From: Prosopocoilus inquinatus
Lineage: Eukaryota; Arthropoda; Insecta; Coleoptera; Lucanidae
Direction: 5' to 3'
DNA length: 64,000 nucleotides
Assembly: GCA_036172665.1 (NCBI GenBank)
Contig: CM069874.1
Span: 52,682,707-52,746,706 of the forward strand
The notes beneath the pieces are model-generated. The model was not told the DNA's origin and did no database searches. It saw only the letters and a program-made list of their open reading frames with translations. How positions within the stretch are numbered: the stretch's first letter is position 1; each line of letters starts with the position of its first letter. Both the position numbers and the translations under genes were made by a program. Positions 35,701 to 44,466 of this stretch are shown here, piece by piece.

Positions 35701-38700
35701 AGGCGGCGTACCACCATCCAGCCATTAGCTACGCCAGCAGTTCTCAAATGGTTTGGTGAAAATCTTCCAATGCATTTTTCTCGAAAACTATTAACTTCAT
35801 GTTAAGGGTACTAAGTTTAATCGTTGCCATTTATGGTGATGTATTACAGGTTTAAATATTAGCACACAGTAAAAGAACACCCTGTACATCGATATTCACG
35901 GCGAGTGGCCTATTAGACTATATTATAAACTACACCTTACGGCGCTAAAAATTTGGACATTGTTACGGTTAATATAAAAATGAAATTAGGAGATTTTTTT
36001 TTTTTAATTTTAGCCAAGTTGACCATGACAAGTAAAATTTGAAAATGGATTCTTAATGAATCCTCAAACCCGAATCTTTTTGCTAATTTAAGCATCTCTA
36101 TATCTCTTCAAATACAAAAGATACCCATGTTGTCCCTACGTAATTCGGGCACCCTATACCGGGTGTGCCGCGCCATGTGCTCACCCTTCTAGAATCTTTA
36201 TTTATTATTCGATTAATCTGAATTTTGGAGACAATAAATTAAACAAAAAATGGAATTCTTTGACATACGCTAGTCGTCATAGGACTTCCGGTTTCGCCGG
36301 AACTTTCTTATTTTAAATGGAACACCCTACATATTTTTACATATTTGAAATTTACGGATCGTTATGAGTCCGAATACGTATTAATTGCTAATTATGGTTT
36401 CCATGGCAACGAAGAAAAAAACTCTTTTGTTTTTCAATCTAGAAAGCTATTAATCGCATTTTTTCGATCTAATGCGATGAAGTGTTTCGAGAAAATCACT
36501 TCTTTGATGGTATTTTGATTTTTAACATTTTTGCAGTACTTGATATTTTCATTAGGTCTTAACTAATTTTTTTTGGATAGAACCTCATATGTTTCTTAGC
36601 TTAGTTCAACAGAATATTTTTTTCTGAGTACGCTGATACCAAATACGCCATACTTTCTTTGAAAATTAATTTAAAATAGAGCATGTCTTATTGAAATTTT
36701 ACACTCCATTTATTTCGAATGACTTTCAAAGAAAATATGATGTATTTGGTATCAACGTATTCAGAAAGAAATGTTCTGTTGAACTAAGGTAAGAAACCTG
36801 TGAGTTTCTATTTGAAAAAGTGAGTTACGACCTAATGAAAATTTCAAATGCTGAAAAAAATGTTAAAGATCAAAATACCATCTAAGGAGTGATTTTCTCG
36901 AAACACTTGATCGCATTAGATCGAAAAAATGCTATTCATAGCTTTCTAGATTGAAAAATAAAAAGGTTTTCTTTTTTCGTTGTCATGGAAACCAAAATTA
37001 TGAATTGATATGTATTCGAACTCATAATGATCCGTAAATTTTAAATACAGGGTCTCCCAAGTTGAGTGGCCTATTAAAAGTTTTCGAGGAAGGAAATATA
37101 CAAAAAATATGAAACTTAGCAGGCTGTCACGGCGGAAGGTGATCTTTCAGATTAAAATATTTTCACTTTTATATCACTTCCGATTATACAGGAAGTCGCC
37201 GCTAACTTTCTTATTTTAAATGGAATGCTATATTTTTTATTGCAAATTCTGATTCTACGCATTAGTCTAAGTAAAAATTGTTAAGGCTTCCTTTCGTATA
37301 CTTAAATGTAACCGATTTTGAGATATCTGGAGATTTATCTAAAAAATTATTTTGGTCAGCTTTCATTGAAGAGATTGTATTTATGACACTTTCAAATTTA
37401 GAAATTCAGGTGGAATGTCGTTTTGAGGTACTATCTTCAGGCTTTCAAATAGTGTCTTAATTATCCCTGAAAAAATCACAGGCTGGTCATAAAATGGTGT
37501 CGAACCTCACTATGTTTAACTGCCCAAAACTCAATTTTCGTAAATGAAACACCCTGTATATTTTTACATCATGAGACAGAGAATCAAATTCTACATCGAT
37601 TAGTATCAGTATTCCCTATACCCATCTGCAGTAGTTTTCTTGTTATCAGCAGTTCTTTATTTTGTTTGGGTGTAATTAATGGAATTAATGCCGTTATTCG
37701 TAAAAACTTTGAAAAAGAAACAGATATTGAACTGCTAATTTTTAAAGAATTAACTAATTGCTAACCATAACATTATTTTGGCGTACCTAATGTCATAGAT
37801 CTTAAAGAAGTTACCTGCCGTAAGTTTATTGTTTTCATAAACGAGCGTCTTAAAAACATAAGCATGCCATGAAAAACAATTTTCTTTGTTAGTTTGACGT
37901 TTTTATTAAACAACAATACGTAAACTTTGTTGAGTGATAAAAACAACAATGAATAATTTTGGTTATTCTAATGAACAATTATTAAATTTATTTTACATTC
38001 ATGAAGAATGCAATAAAATTGTTACGAGAACATGTAGAAGATTTAATGAAATGTATCCGCAGTTACCGCCAATGAACGAAAAAAAATTTAGAAGGTATGA
38101 ACGTAACTTTTTAAGAAGTGGTACCGTTAGACCAAAGAAAACTTCGTCGTGTCCTGTAACTGGCAATGAAGAAAACGAAATTTCTGTTTTGGCATTCTTT
38201 TAAGTTTATTCGCGAGCATCCATCGCCGCTGCTGAACACGATTTAAATGTCGCACATTCATCCATACAAAGAATTCTGCACAAGCATAAATTACATGATT
38301 ACAAGTTCGTTACTGTTAACGCTTTGCAACCAGAAGATCCGGCGATTGGAATGCTATTTTGTGAAGCACTTTTGACACATTATCAAGAAGACCACCGTTT
38401 CATGCAGAAGATCATTTGGACAGATGAGGCTAAGTTTACTCATGAAGGAATTTTAATAGGCATAATTCTCACGTATGGGCGAGGAAAATCCACATTTTGT
38501 TAGAGAGAGAGGATTCCAAAATAAATTTAGTTTTAACATTTTTGCAATTTTGAAGGATAACAGATGTTCCTATTTTATTTATAACGAAAATCTAAATTCT
38601 CGTCGTTATTTAGACATTTTGAGAACTGTGGTGACAATTTTTTTAGAAAATTTACCATTAAATGCTTATTTTAATTGTTGGTATCAGCTAGATGGTGCTC

Positions 38701-41700
38701 CAGCACATAGTACTAACGAAGTGGGAGAGCAGTTAAACGACCTTTTTCCAAATCGATGGATAGGACGCCACAGTCCTTTGAGATGGCCCCCGCGATCACC
38801 TGATCTTACGCCATTGGATTTCTATCTGTGGGGTAAAATTAAATCGGAGGTTTATCGTGAACCTGTAAATGATAGGCAAGATCTCGAAAATCGAGTTATA
38901 AATTGCTTTCAATATTTAAATCACATGGAAATACTACGAGCAACCACAGAGGGTGTTGTATTATGAATAAGAAATTGTCTCCGCATGAATGGCAGGCAAT
39001 TTGAACAAGCTTTGTAGTTATTTTACGATGTTACAATTTTGCAATAGTAAGGATACTTTTCATTTGCTTTGTTAATTTTGTTAATTTCTTTGTTACTTGT
39101 TTGTACTGTATGTGACTTTTTAAATTTTAGATAAATGGAGGCCATAGAAAGATACACTCAAAAAAATTTACTACAGAATTTCCAATAACTTTTTTTGTTC
39201 TTATTGTAGGTCGCCACTTCCTCTTCTTTTTGCTTTTTATGGCCAACTTTATCTAAAATTAAAAAAAATCATGTTACTTATCTGTTAGTGTTATAACTCA
39301 ATAAATATTTTTGTTTTCTCGTCTCTGACTGCTAAAAAATACAATAATTCAAGAAAAATATACCATTATAATACAAAAATTACCGATAACAAGAAAACTA
39401 CTGCAGATGGGTATAGAGAATACTAATACTAATCGATGTAGAATTTGATTCTCTGTCTCATGATGTAAAAATATACAGGGTGTTTCATTTACGAAAATTG
39501 AGTTTTGGGCAGTTAAACATAGTGAGGTTCGACACCATTTTATGACCAGCCTGTGATTTTTTCAGGGATAATTAAGACACTATTTGAAAGCCTGAAGATA
39601 GTACCTCAAAACGACATTCCACCTGAATTTCTAAATTTGAAAGTGTCATAAATACAATCTCTTCAATGAAAGCTGACCAAAATAATTTTTTAGATAAATC
39701 TCCAGATATCTCAAAATCGGTTACATTTAAGTATAGGGAAGCCTTAACAATTTTTACTTAGACTAATGCGTAGAAACAGAATTTGTAATAAAAAGTATAG
39801 CATTCCATTTAAAATAAGAAAGTTAGCGGCGACTTTCCGTATAACCGGAAGTGATATAAAAGTGAAAATATTTTAGTCTGAAAGATCACCTTCCGCCGTG
39901 ATAGCCTGCTAAGTTTCATATTTTTTGTATATTTCCTTCCTCGAAAACTTTTAATAGGCCACTCAACTTGGGAGACCCTGTATGTAAAAATATATAGCTT
40001 GTTCCATTTAAAATAAGAAAGTTGGTATCACTTCCGGCGAAACCGGAAGTCCTATGACGACTCCATTTTTTGTTTAATTTATTGTCTCCAAAATTCAGGT
40101 TATATGTATGTTTTAGAAAGGTGCGTTAAGATATCTTTCACTAATATTGCAACCAGAATGCAGAATGTTACGGTGGAAGGAAATTATGAACTATTGACCT
40201 TTTGTGCCGTTAAAAGAAAATCAAAAAGTAAGCAAGTGTTACTTACAAGTAACGAAAAATCTGTTTTCATTGAAAACATTGTTATGGAATTTGAAGTATG
40301 TTATCGTATTTTATATTTTAAACTATCGTAATTTTTTATTCATGTCCTTAGATAGCGTATCCAGGACTTATCTGTCTCATCTGAACCACATTGATTTAAA
40401 AATATAACGTAACCTTCGATTGCGAGAGACAAAGCTGTTTCACGAAAGTTAAAAGAGATAGCTGCAGAAAGGTTGTATCAATAGATCATAAATAAAAGAT
40501 CTGTATCAAATGTTTATCGGCAGATATGAAATGGCTTCTCAAGCTATACCTACTGAGTGTTTCACAACGTACGCGGGAGATGAAATGGTTAGCGAAGGGG
40601 GACCAAATTAACTTTTGCTAAAAGAAAATCAATAACTAAAAAGTTACAATTGAAGTCGACTCTTGTTATTGAAGTTAAAGCCAAAATTAACTTACAAGCA
40701 ATTGTGTGTACCTGGTACATTTTATGTTTAAATTCAAATTCGGGGTTTTAAGGCCCTGTTTTTCCAACACTTCCGAACACATATTATTATCAAACAGGAA
40801 CAGTAACAGTTAATTTATGTTTTAATCTAATGGAGTTGTTTCACGCAGCATTGTCACGTTATCGAAATCCTCCAATAGCGTTGCAAATGCAGATGAAAAA
40901 CATTTTTATCGACAGGCTTTTAATAAATTTGGATTTGACTCCTAACCACAATGTTTTTTTAAAAACTAAATACGTATTTCGGCAGCTATGCTGCCATCTT
41001 CATTAGTTGCGACTTCTATCCTACTGAATCATAGGAGAAGTGACGGTGTCATACCTATCGCTATCTTATATACTAAGTGCGTTCCGCTCCAATGAAGCGT
41101 GTGCTTCCAGTAGTGAGCGCCTCTCCGGGTTGCGTCAACTAAGTCAAGCAACACAGAACCTACCAAAGACCCGTGATAGGCGTTCATTATATCATTACTG
41201 GTTTTGTGTATAAAAATGGTTTCAAAACCATCTAATTCCCTGTTGCTTGACGTTGCTTTTACTAACCTAAGATTACTTAAATCTATTTTATGACTGGTGT
41301 CAAAAATATGTTGGGCAACGCTGGATTTTTCAATTCTATTGTACTTTAAGTGAGCTAAGTGTTCCTTAAAACGTGTTAGTATGTTTCTTTTTGTTTGCCC
41401 AATACATTTTTTAGTGCACCCTATGATTTCTCATTTGGTTCAGTTTTGTCCTTGGGGTTTGTTAGTAAACGTTTTAGAGTGTTGTTATTAGTATATGCAA
41501 TTGTGTACCCTTGTGTTTTAAAAATGTTGCTTAAACCTTTAGAGCAGCTTTTGTCAAACGCAATTTTAATATATTTAGACGTATTTGTTTCTGCTGGTAA
41601 CAAAGTGGTAAATTTTTTGATATTGGCCTTATTTAAAATTTTCCTTAACATATTTTCTACAATATCTACTGAGTAACCATTGGGAATTGCTACATCTTTA

Positions 41701-44419
41701 ATAAATTTAAGTTCTTTGTTGTACCTTTCTTTGGACAGTGGGAAGTTAACTAATCTATTAAGTAGAAAAGAAATTGCAGAAAACTTATGTGATAAGGTAT
41801 GTAATGAATCATTAACAATAAATCTATTGGTGTTTGTTTCTTTCCTATATATATCAAATTCTAATTTGTTTTCACTATTTCTAATAACCAAGGCATCCAG
41901 GAATAATAATTTTCCATTTACGTCTTCTTCAAACGTGAATTTAATACTAGGAAATTTAGAATTTAAAATATCCAAAAAATCTTCAATTCTGCATTCGTTG
42001 GTATTAAAAACAGTGAAAACATCATCGACATATCTAAACCATATTCTAGGGAAATAAGTACAATTTTCTTTGAGTGACGTTTCTAAATTACACATAAAAA
42101 GGTTAGCCAGATATGGTGATAAGCAGTTTCCCATTGAAGTCTCTTCGGTTTGTTTAAAAAATTCCCCATTAATTTGAAAATAATTTTGCGACATACACAA
42201 TTTTGTAAGTTCCAGAAATTCATCTGTCTTCTGTTGGTCTATGTTGTTAGAAACTAGGAGATCTTGCAGGTAGTTTAGCGTGGTGGGAAACGGGATACTG
42301 GGAAATAAGGATTGGACATCAAAAGATATCAGTATTTTGTCCTCGCTTAGTGTTAGATCTTGGATGAAATCTACAGAGTTTTTCACAGAAAAAGCGTCTT
42401 TAGAATAGGAGAGTTTGATAAATTCGGTGTTTAACCACTTGGATAAGAAATAGGTAGGAGAGTTAATACCAGATATTATTGGTCTTATTATTATTGGTTT
42501 TTAATAGCGTCCTTTACTTCCCTGATTAGTTTAGGCAAAAGATTGCGGTTTAGTTTAACGTACGGGCTATTGATTAAAGGTATTCTTGGTGACAGGCCGA
42601 AGCCCTGAAAACATGAGTTTACGCTTTATATTTTTTTATTACAAGTCTTATGGCCGTTTTCATAATTATACTTTAAGAGAAGCTTTAATTTAAAGTCGCT
42701 TTAAAAATAAGGAAACAAATGTATTTTTTAGGTTAAAGTAACTTTAAATTTAAAAAAAATTTGTGCAATTTGTCTATCCTACTGCAATGTTAGGTCAAAA
42801 AGCGATAGTAAGATGTCGCTATTTTATATGTTTAAATTTAAAGTCTAACGGCCGTTTTCATAATCAGACTTTAAGGAAGCTTTAATTTACAGTTATTTTA
42901 AGTATAGGGAAACAAATGTATTTTTTAGGTTAAAGTAGTAGGCCCTTAGGGCCGTTTTCATAATCAGACTTTAAATTTAAAGTTACTTTAACCTAAAAAA
43001 ATACATTTGTTTCCCTATACTTAAAGTAACTTTAAATTAAAGCTTCCTTAAAGTCTAATTATGAAAATGGCCGTAAGGGCCGATTTCATAATAGAACTTT
43101 AAATTTAAAGTCACTTTAACCTAAAAAAATACATTTGTTTCCCTATTCTTAAACTTACTTTAAATTAAAGCTTCCTTAAAGTCTGATTAATAACACGGCC
43201 ATTAGTGTGTATTTATTTTTAACATATTTTATCATATGCTGAAAGTTTTGCAATTCGTACACATGCGATCTCTGGGAGCTATCTTTATTGCTATATTGGC
43301 CCAGCAGTCCAATAATGTGTTACACGTGTCAGAGATTACTTGCAAGTAGACTTAAAAAAAATCTATTTTGTCTACACGTACATTTACATTTAATTTCAAA
43401 TATCATTTTCTAATATTTTGATTTCTTCTTTTGCAGTTGACGTCCAAGCAATGTGTATAATAATGAATTTGATCAAAGTAGCCGCGACAACTACCGCCTA
43501 CCAGCGCTTCAAAACCCAAAAACTTGGCGGAAAAGATTATCCTTGGCATAAGCAGTACAAACAAGATTATTATCTAACCGGAGACAGTATCGACGCCCCA
43601 ATTAGACGTGCTTTCATTCCAAAGCGCAAGAAACTCGGTATTATCTATGCAACTAAAGAAAACGCTGCAAGATTAAAGAAAGAATTGGCATCGGCGAACA
43701 CCACACCTTTGCCCTCTCCGTTGGCAATGCAGAGGCGTACCAGTAGCGATTTATATCTTTTGCCATCTGGTATTGTTGAAGACAAACGAAATGATGGTGA
43801 TGATGATGTCATTGACATAGTGAGAGAAACATCGGTGATAGACGGTCCTCCTAGAATAGTTTTGCGATCGGAAGATATGACGGACTTTCCTAGGAGACTG
43901 ATAGAAATCAAGGGTCTTCCCGAAGATGACATCGTTGGAAAAGTGATAGCCTTTTTCTGGTGGTTTTGCTTTTTAATAGCCAGAATTTTAGCCATCTGTT
44001 CGTTCGCGTATTTCTACCCCAGAGATGTAGTCTGGTTACTCTGCGTACATTTCATAATCGTAGTTTTGTTTTTGATGTACGACGTAAAAGCTTACGTCGT
44101 TCGAAGAACTAAGGCCATCTTCTTCATATTCATTGGTCTGGTTTATATCTTTTGCATAATCGAGTTTAAGAAGAAATTTAAGAAGACCAAGTTCATTTAC
44201 TACGGCTTCTTTACGCTCGTCTTCACGGAGAATCTTGCGATGTGTTTCATCTGGTGGTTCTCCAACTTGGAGGAGGATGATATACGCAGCGATTGGTGGT
44301 TCAAGTACATATTTTACGTTATTTTGGGGTGCACGTTCTTAAGTATATCGTCAATGATTTTTTACGTTATTATAAATAAGCCCGAGAAGGTGGTTGTTGA
44401 TGAAGAGTTAGCGTCATAA
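23430..44419 (+). CDS. XK-related membrane protein (three coding exons)
   Basis: Exons 23430-23797, 31821-32023 and 43437-44419 join in frame across GT..AG introns of 8,023 and 11,413 bp to 517 residues plus a stop. XK family members are multi-pass plasma-membrane proteins; several vertebrate XKR proteins are phospholipid scramblases and XK itself partners VPS13A. Hallmarks seen are the conserved RYAEKIFWSVEALRAE stretch, NAPKTVEFYFFLQAFLQ followed by AIPQIILQIHIL, and KDYPWHKQYKQDYYLTGD. Hydropathy suggests eight or nine membrane segments: two in exon 1, one in exon 2, five or six in exon 3. A hydrophilic Asp-rich loop (DDGDDDVIDIVRE) sits mid-protein. ATG at 23430 is the first Met in frame. 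The frame is intact and probably functional. Length and order fit XKR4/6/7-like insect proteins; the exact subfamily is not determined. Confidence 0.9.
24246..26052. repeat. concentric palindrome, about 1.8 kb, in XK intron 1
   Basis: Three or four inverted-repeat layers share one centre near 25130. The outer layer runs CAGGGTGTGCACCGAGTGCC to its mirror at 26050. The next starts CAGGGTGTTCAGTAACTGAG at 24369 and ends at 25933. The inner one starts CAGGGTGTTGAG at 24666 and ends at 25633, with a CACCCAG/CAGGGTG pair at 24715 and 25575. Each layer is bounded by TA. There is no coding content. Confidence 0.8.
26055..27381. repeat. foldback element with internally duplicated arms
   Basis: The ends CAGGGTGTTCATGGGAAGCC and GGCTTCCCATGAACACCCTG are flanked by TA. 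Each arm is about 600 bp and itself holds two tandem versions of an about 290-bp unit: ggtgttca.gggaa..gctacaatagctaac begins at 26059 and again near 26344, mirrored at 27090 and 27360. The centre is near 26720. There is no gene. Confidence 0.8.
27382..28305. other. XK intron 1, no feature recognised
   Basis: AT-rich intronic sequence. A fragment of a CAGGGTG-type tip (gttccctttaaaaaatgataat) follows at 27388. Confidence 0.35.
28306..28540. repeat. palindromic (ATTAAATTTAATTG)-type AT-rich array
   Basis: The words acaattaaatttaattgt and tgcaattaa recur about six times in alternating orientation. It is low-complexity DNA able to form cruciforms. Confidence 0.75.
28541..29078. other. XK intron 1, no feature recognised
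   Basis: Only AT-rich sequence and a short direct repeat of aggctgtaaatctatagatgttct (28961 and 28981). Confidence 0.35.
29079..30698. mobile_element. non-autonomous relative of the 37048-39980 element
   Basis: It starts CAGGGTCTCCCAAGTTGAG and ends CTCAACTTGGGAGACCCTG, with TA flanks. The long inverted repeats (about 600 bp) share with the element at 37 kb the words aaaaccgttaagc/tgttaaggctt, gatatcttcgaatttctg and gggaaatg. The centre lacks the transposase and is filled with AT-rich sequence. Confidence 0.8.
30955..31770. repeat. tandem duplication, about 405-bp unit, just upstream of XK exon 2
   Basis: Copy 1 is about 30955-31366 and copy 2 about 31367-31770. The word gaagcgggcaat starts at 31005 and 31408, and gatggcgtgta at 31322 and 31730. 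The copies share agaccgtagcgtgtaaacaaac and ccgctacagcaatggtgtt and differ by small indels and substitutions. The unit has no terminal repeats or coding frame and is richer in GC than its surroundings. Copy 2 ends 50 bp before exon 2. Confidence 0.85.
31821..32023 (+). CDS. XK-related gene, coding exon 2
   Basis: The acceptor ctttttttag|GTACGCC completes the split Arg codon and the donor is ACCA|GTAAGTA. It encodes RYAEKIFWSVEALRAE, a family signature, and the membrane segment FYFFLQAFLQAIPQII. It has 203 bp and ends one base into an Ile codon. Confidence 0.9.
32818..33077. repeat. 70-bp inverted repeat around a CAG-rich core
   Basis: ttgaattcctggcttccggt at the left mirrors accggaagccaggaattcaa at the right. 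Both arms continue through tctcggatttcttctactgc and acatttcgttctc. The core has agcagcagc and caacagcagcagt runs. Short frames through it (for example SAVEEIRETGSQPEARNS) are probably fortuitous. Confidence 0.65.
34336..34457. repeat. palindrome, 120 bp
   Basis: cacgagcatgcgcattaaacaaa mirrors tttgtttactgcgcatgctcgtg. A further copy of catgcgcagtaaac lies in the loop. It has the form of a short foldback MITE. Confidence 0.6.
36000..36157. repeat. solitary end of the 2680-4426 element family
   Basis: agttgaccatgacaagta, gaaaatggattcttaat and cgggcacccta match the right end of the element at 2680-4426 at about 80%. The other end is missing. Confidence 0.65.
37048..39980 (+). mobile_element. 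Tc1-like transposon with about 600-bp TIRs, XK intron 2
   Basis: CAGGGTCTCCCAAGTTGAGT is mirrored by ACTCAACTTGGGAGACCCTG, with TA on both sides. The inverted repeats extend from 37048 to about 37650 and from about 39380 to 39980 and are over 90% alike. The transposase relic lies between them. Confidence 0.9.
37949..38966 (+). pseudogene. Tc1-like transposase (DD41D spacing), two or more frameshifts
   Basis: The start ATG at 37949 gives MNNFGYSNEQLLNLFYIHEE. A DNA-binding part ends at a stop near 38201. After a frame change come NVAHSSIQRILHKHKLHDYK and the first catalytic Asp in IIWTDEAKFTHEG. After a second change come YQLDGAPAHSTNE, with the second Asp, and WPPRSPDLTPLDFYLWGKIK, with 41 residues between the QLD and PLDF Asps. 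The gene at 20980-22067 has the same spacing, but sequence and termini differ, so these are separate lineages of one group. The element at 29079-30698 could have been its passenger. Confidence 0.85.
40131..40965. other. XK intron 2, no feature recognised
   Basis: AT-rich sequence. A stretch at 40430-40500 (gctgtttcacgaaagttaaaag) resembles 32160-32210, perhaps an old repeat. No gene is seen. Confidence 0.3.
40966..41006 (-). ncRNA. hammerhead-ribozyme-like motif in the Penelope-like element
   Basis: On the - strand the order is CTAATGA, a stem GGCAGC/GCTGCC with a short loop, GAAA, then palindromic TACGTA. This is the layout of the minimal hammerheads known in Penelope-like element terminal repeats. 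The core should read CTGATGA; here G is A, and the closing stem I is not convincing. It is therefore either a decayed ribozyme or a resemblance. Confidence 0.4.
41029..42608 (-). pseudogene. Penelope-like element: reverse transcriptase plus GIY-YIG endonuclease, broken
   Basis: From 42608 the frames give SPRIPLINSPYVKLNRNLLP, then, after one frame change, RPIISGINSPTYFLSKWL. A long open stretch of more than 320 codons has RT motifs FDVQSLFPSIPF, SMGNCLSPYLANLF, the catalytic FRYVDDVF and GKLLFLDALVIR, as in Penelope-like retroelements. The endonuclease follows after a small deletion that removes the GIY motif: GCTKKCIGQTKRNILTRFKE, then HLKYNRIEKSSVAQHIFDTSH, and the late DGFETIFIHK. It ends at a stop at 41029-41031. 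These enzymes prime reverse transcription at cut DNA. The copy is 5'-truncated and inactive but not old, since the RT frame is intact. Confidence 0.88.
42651..43195. repeat. array of hairpin MITEs (GGCCGTTTTCATAATCAGAC family)
   Basis: Four or five units begin with ggccgttttcataat or its mirror, at about 42651, 42850, 42951, 43078 and the end at 43195. Each has arms with gactttaaatttaaagt and aaaatacatttgtttcccta, in both orientations. Units 3 and 4 are near-perfect palindromes of about 120 bp. They abut directly. Confidence 0.8.
43196..43436. other. XK intron 2, 3' end
   Basis: No feature apart from the polypyrimidine tract and acceptor ttcttcttttgcag at 43423-43436. Confidence 0.4.
43437..44419 (+). 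CDS. XK-related gene, coding exon 3
   Basis: It begins after ttgcag with TTGACGTCC, completing an Ile codon (QTIDVQAMCIIMNL). It encodes KDYPWHKQYKQDYYLTGD and five or six membrane segments, and ends ...VVVDEELAS with TAA at 44417-44419. Confidence 0.9.
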
Positions 44420-44460
44420 TTTTTTTTATTATTTTTTATTTATATTTTTATTGAACGTGA

Positions 44461-44466
44461 AATAAA
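44461..44466 (+). promoter_or_regulatory. polyadenylation signal of the XK-related gene
   Basis: AATAAA lies 42 bp after the stop codon, followed by a T-rich stretch. The 3' UTR would be very short and end before the antisense LINE begins near 44.5 kb. Confidence 0.6.

Larger units (their letters stand above)
32234..35884. mobile_element. 3.65-kb nested element, XK intron 2, short TIRs
   Basis: CAGGGTGTTCTTTTACTGTG at the left is matched exactly by the mirror at 35862-35884, flanked by TA/TA. Beyond about 25 bp the ends do not match. Inside sit further inverted-repeat units (32608-35034, 32818-33077, 34336-34457). No transposase is recognised. Confidence 0.6.
36158..40130. mobile_element. 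outer foldback element interrupted by a Tc1-like transposon
   Basis: The left shell (gaattttggagacaataaat and ttcttattttaaatggaac) is mirrored at 39990-40100. A second pair of arms (about 36345-36630 and 36720-37045) forms an inner foldback with ggtttccatggcaacgaag and its mirror. The 2.9-kb transposon at 37048-39980 is inserted at a TA beside the right arm. Confidence 0.65.

Noticed and set aside
43645..43995. Antisense open frame opposite XK exon 3
   Set aside because: It is a shadow of the strongly supported + strand exon and has no family motif.
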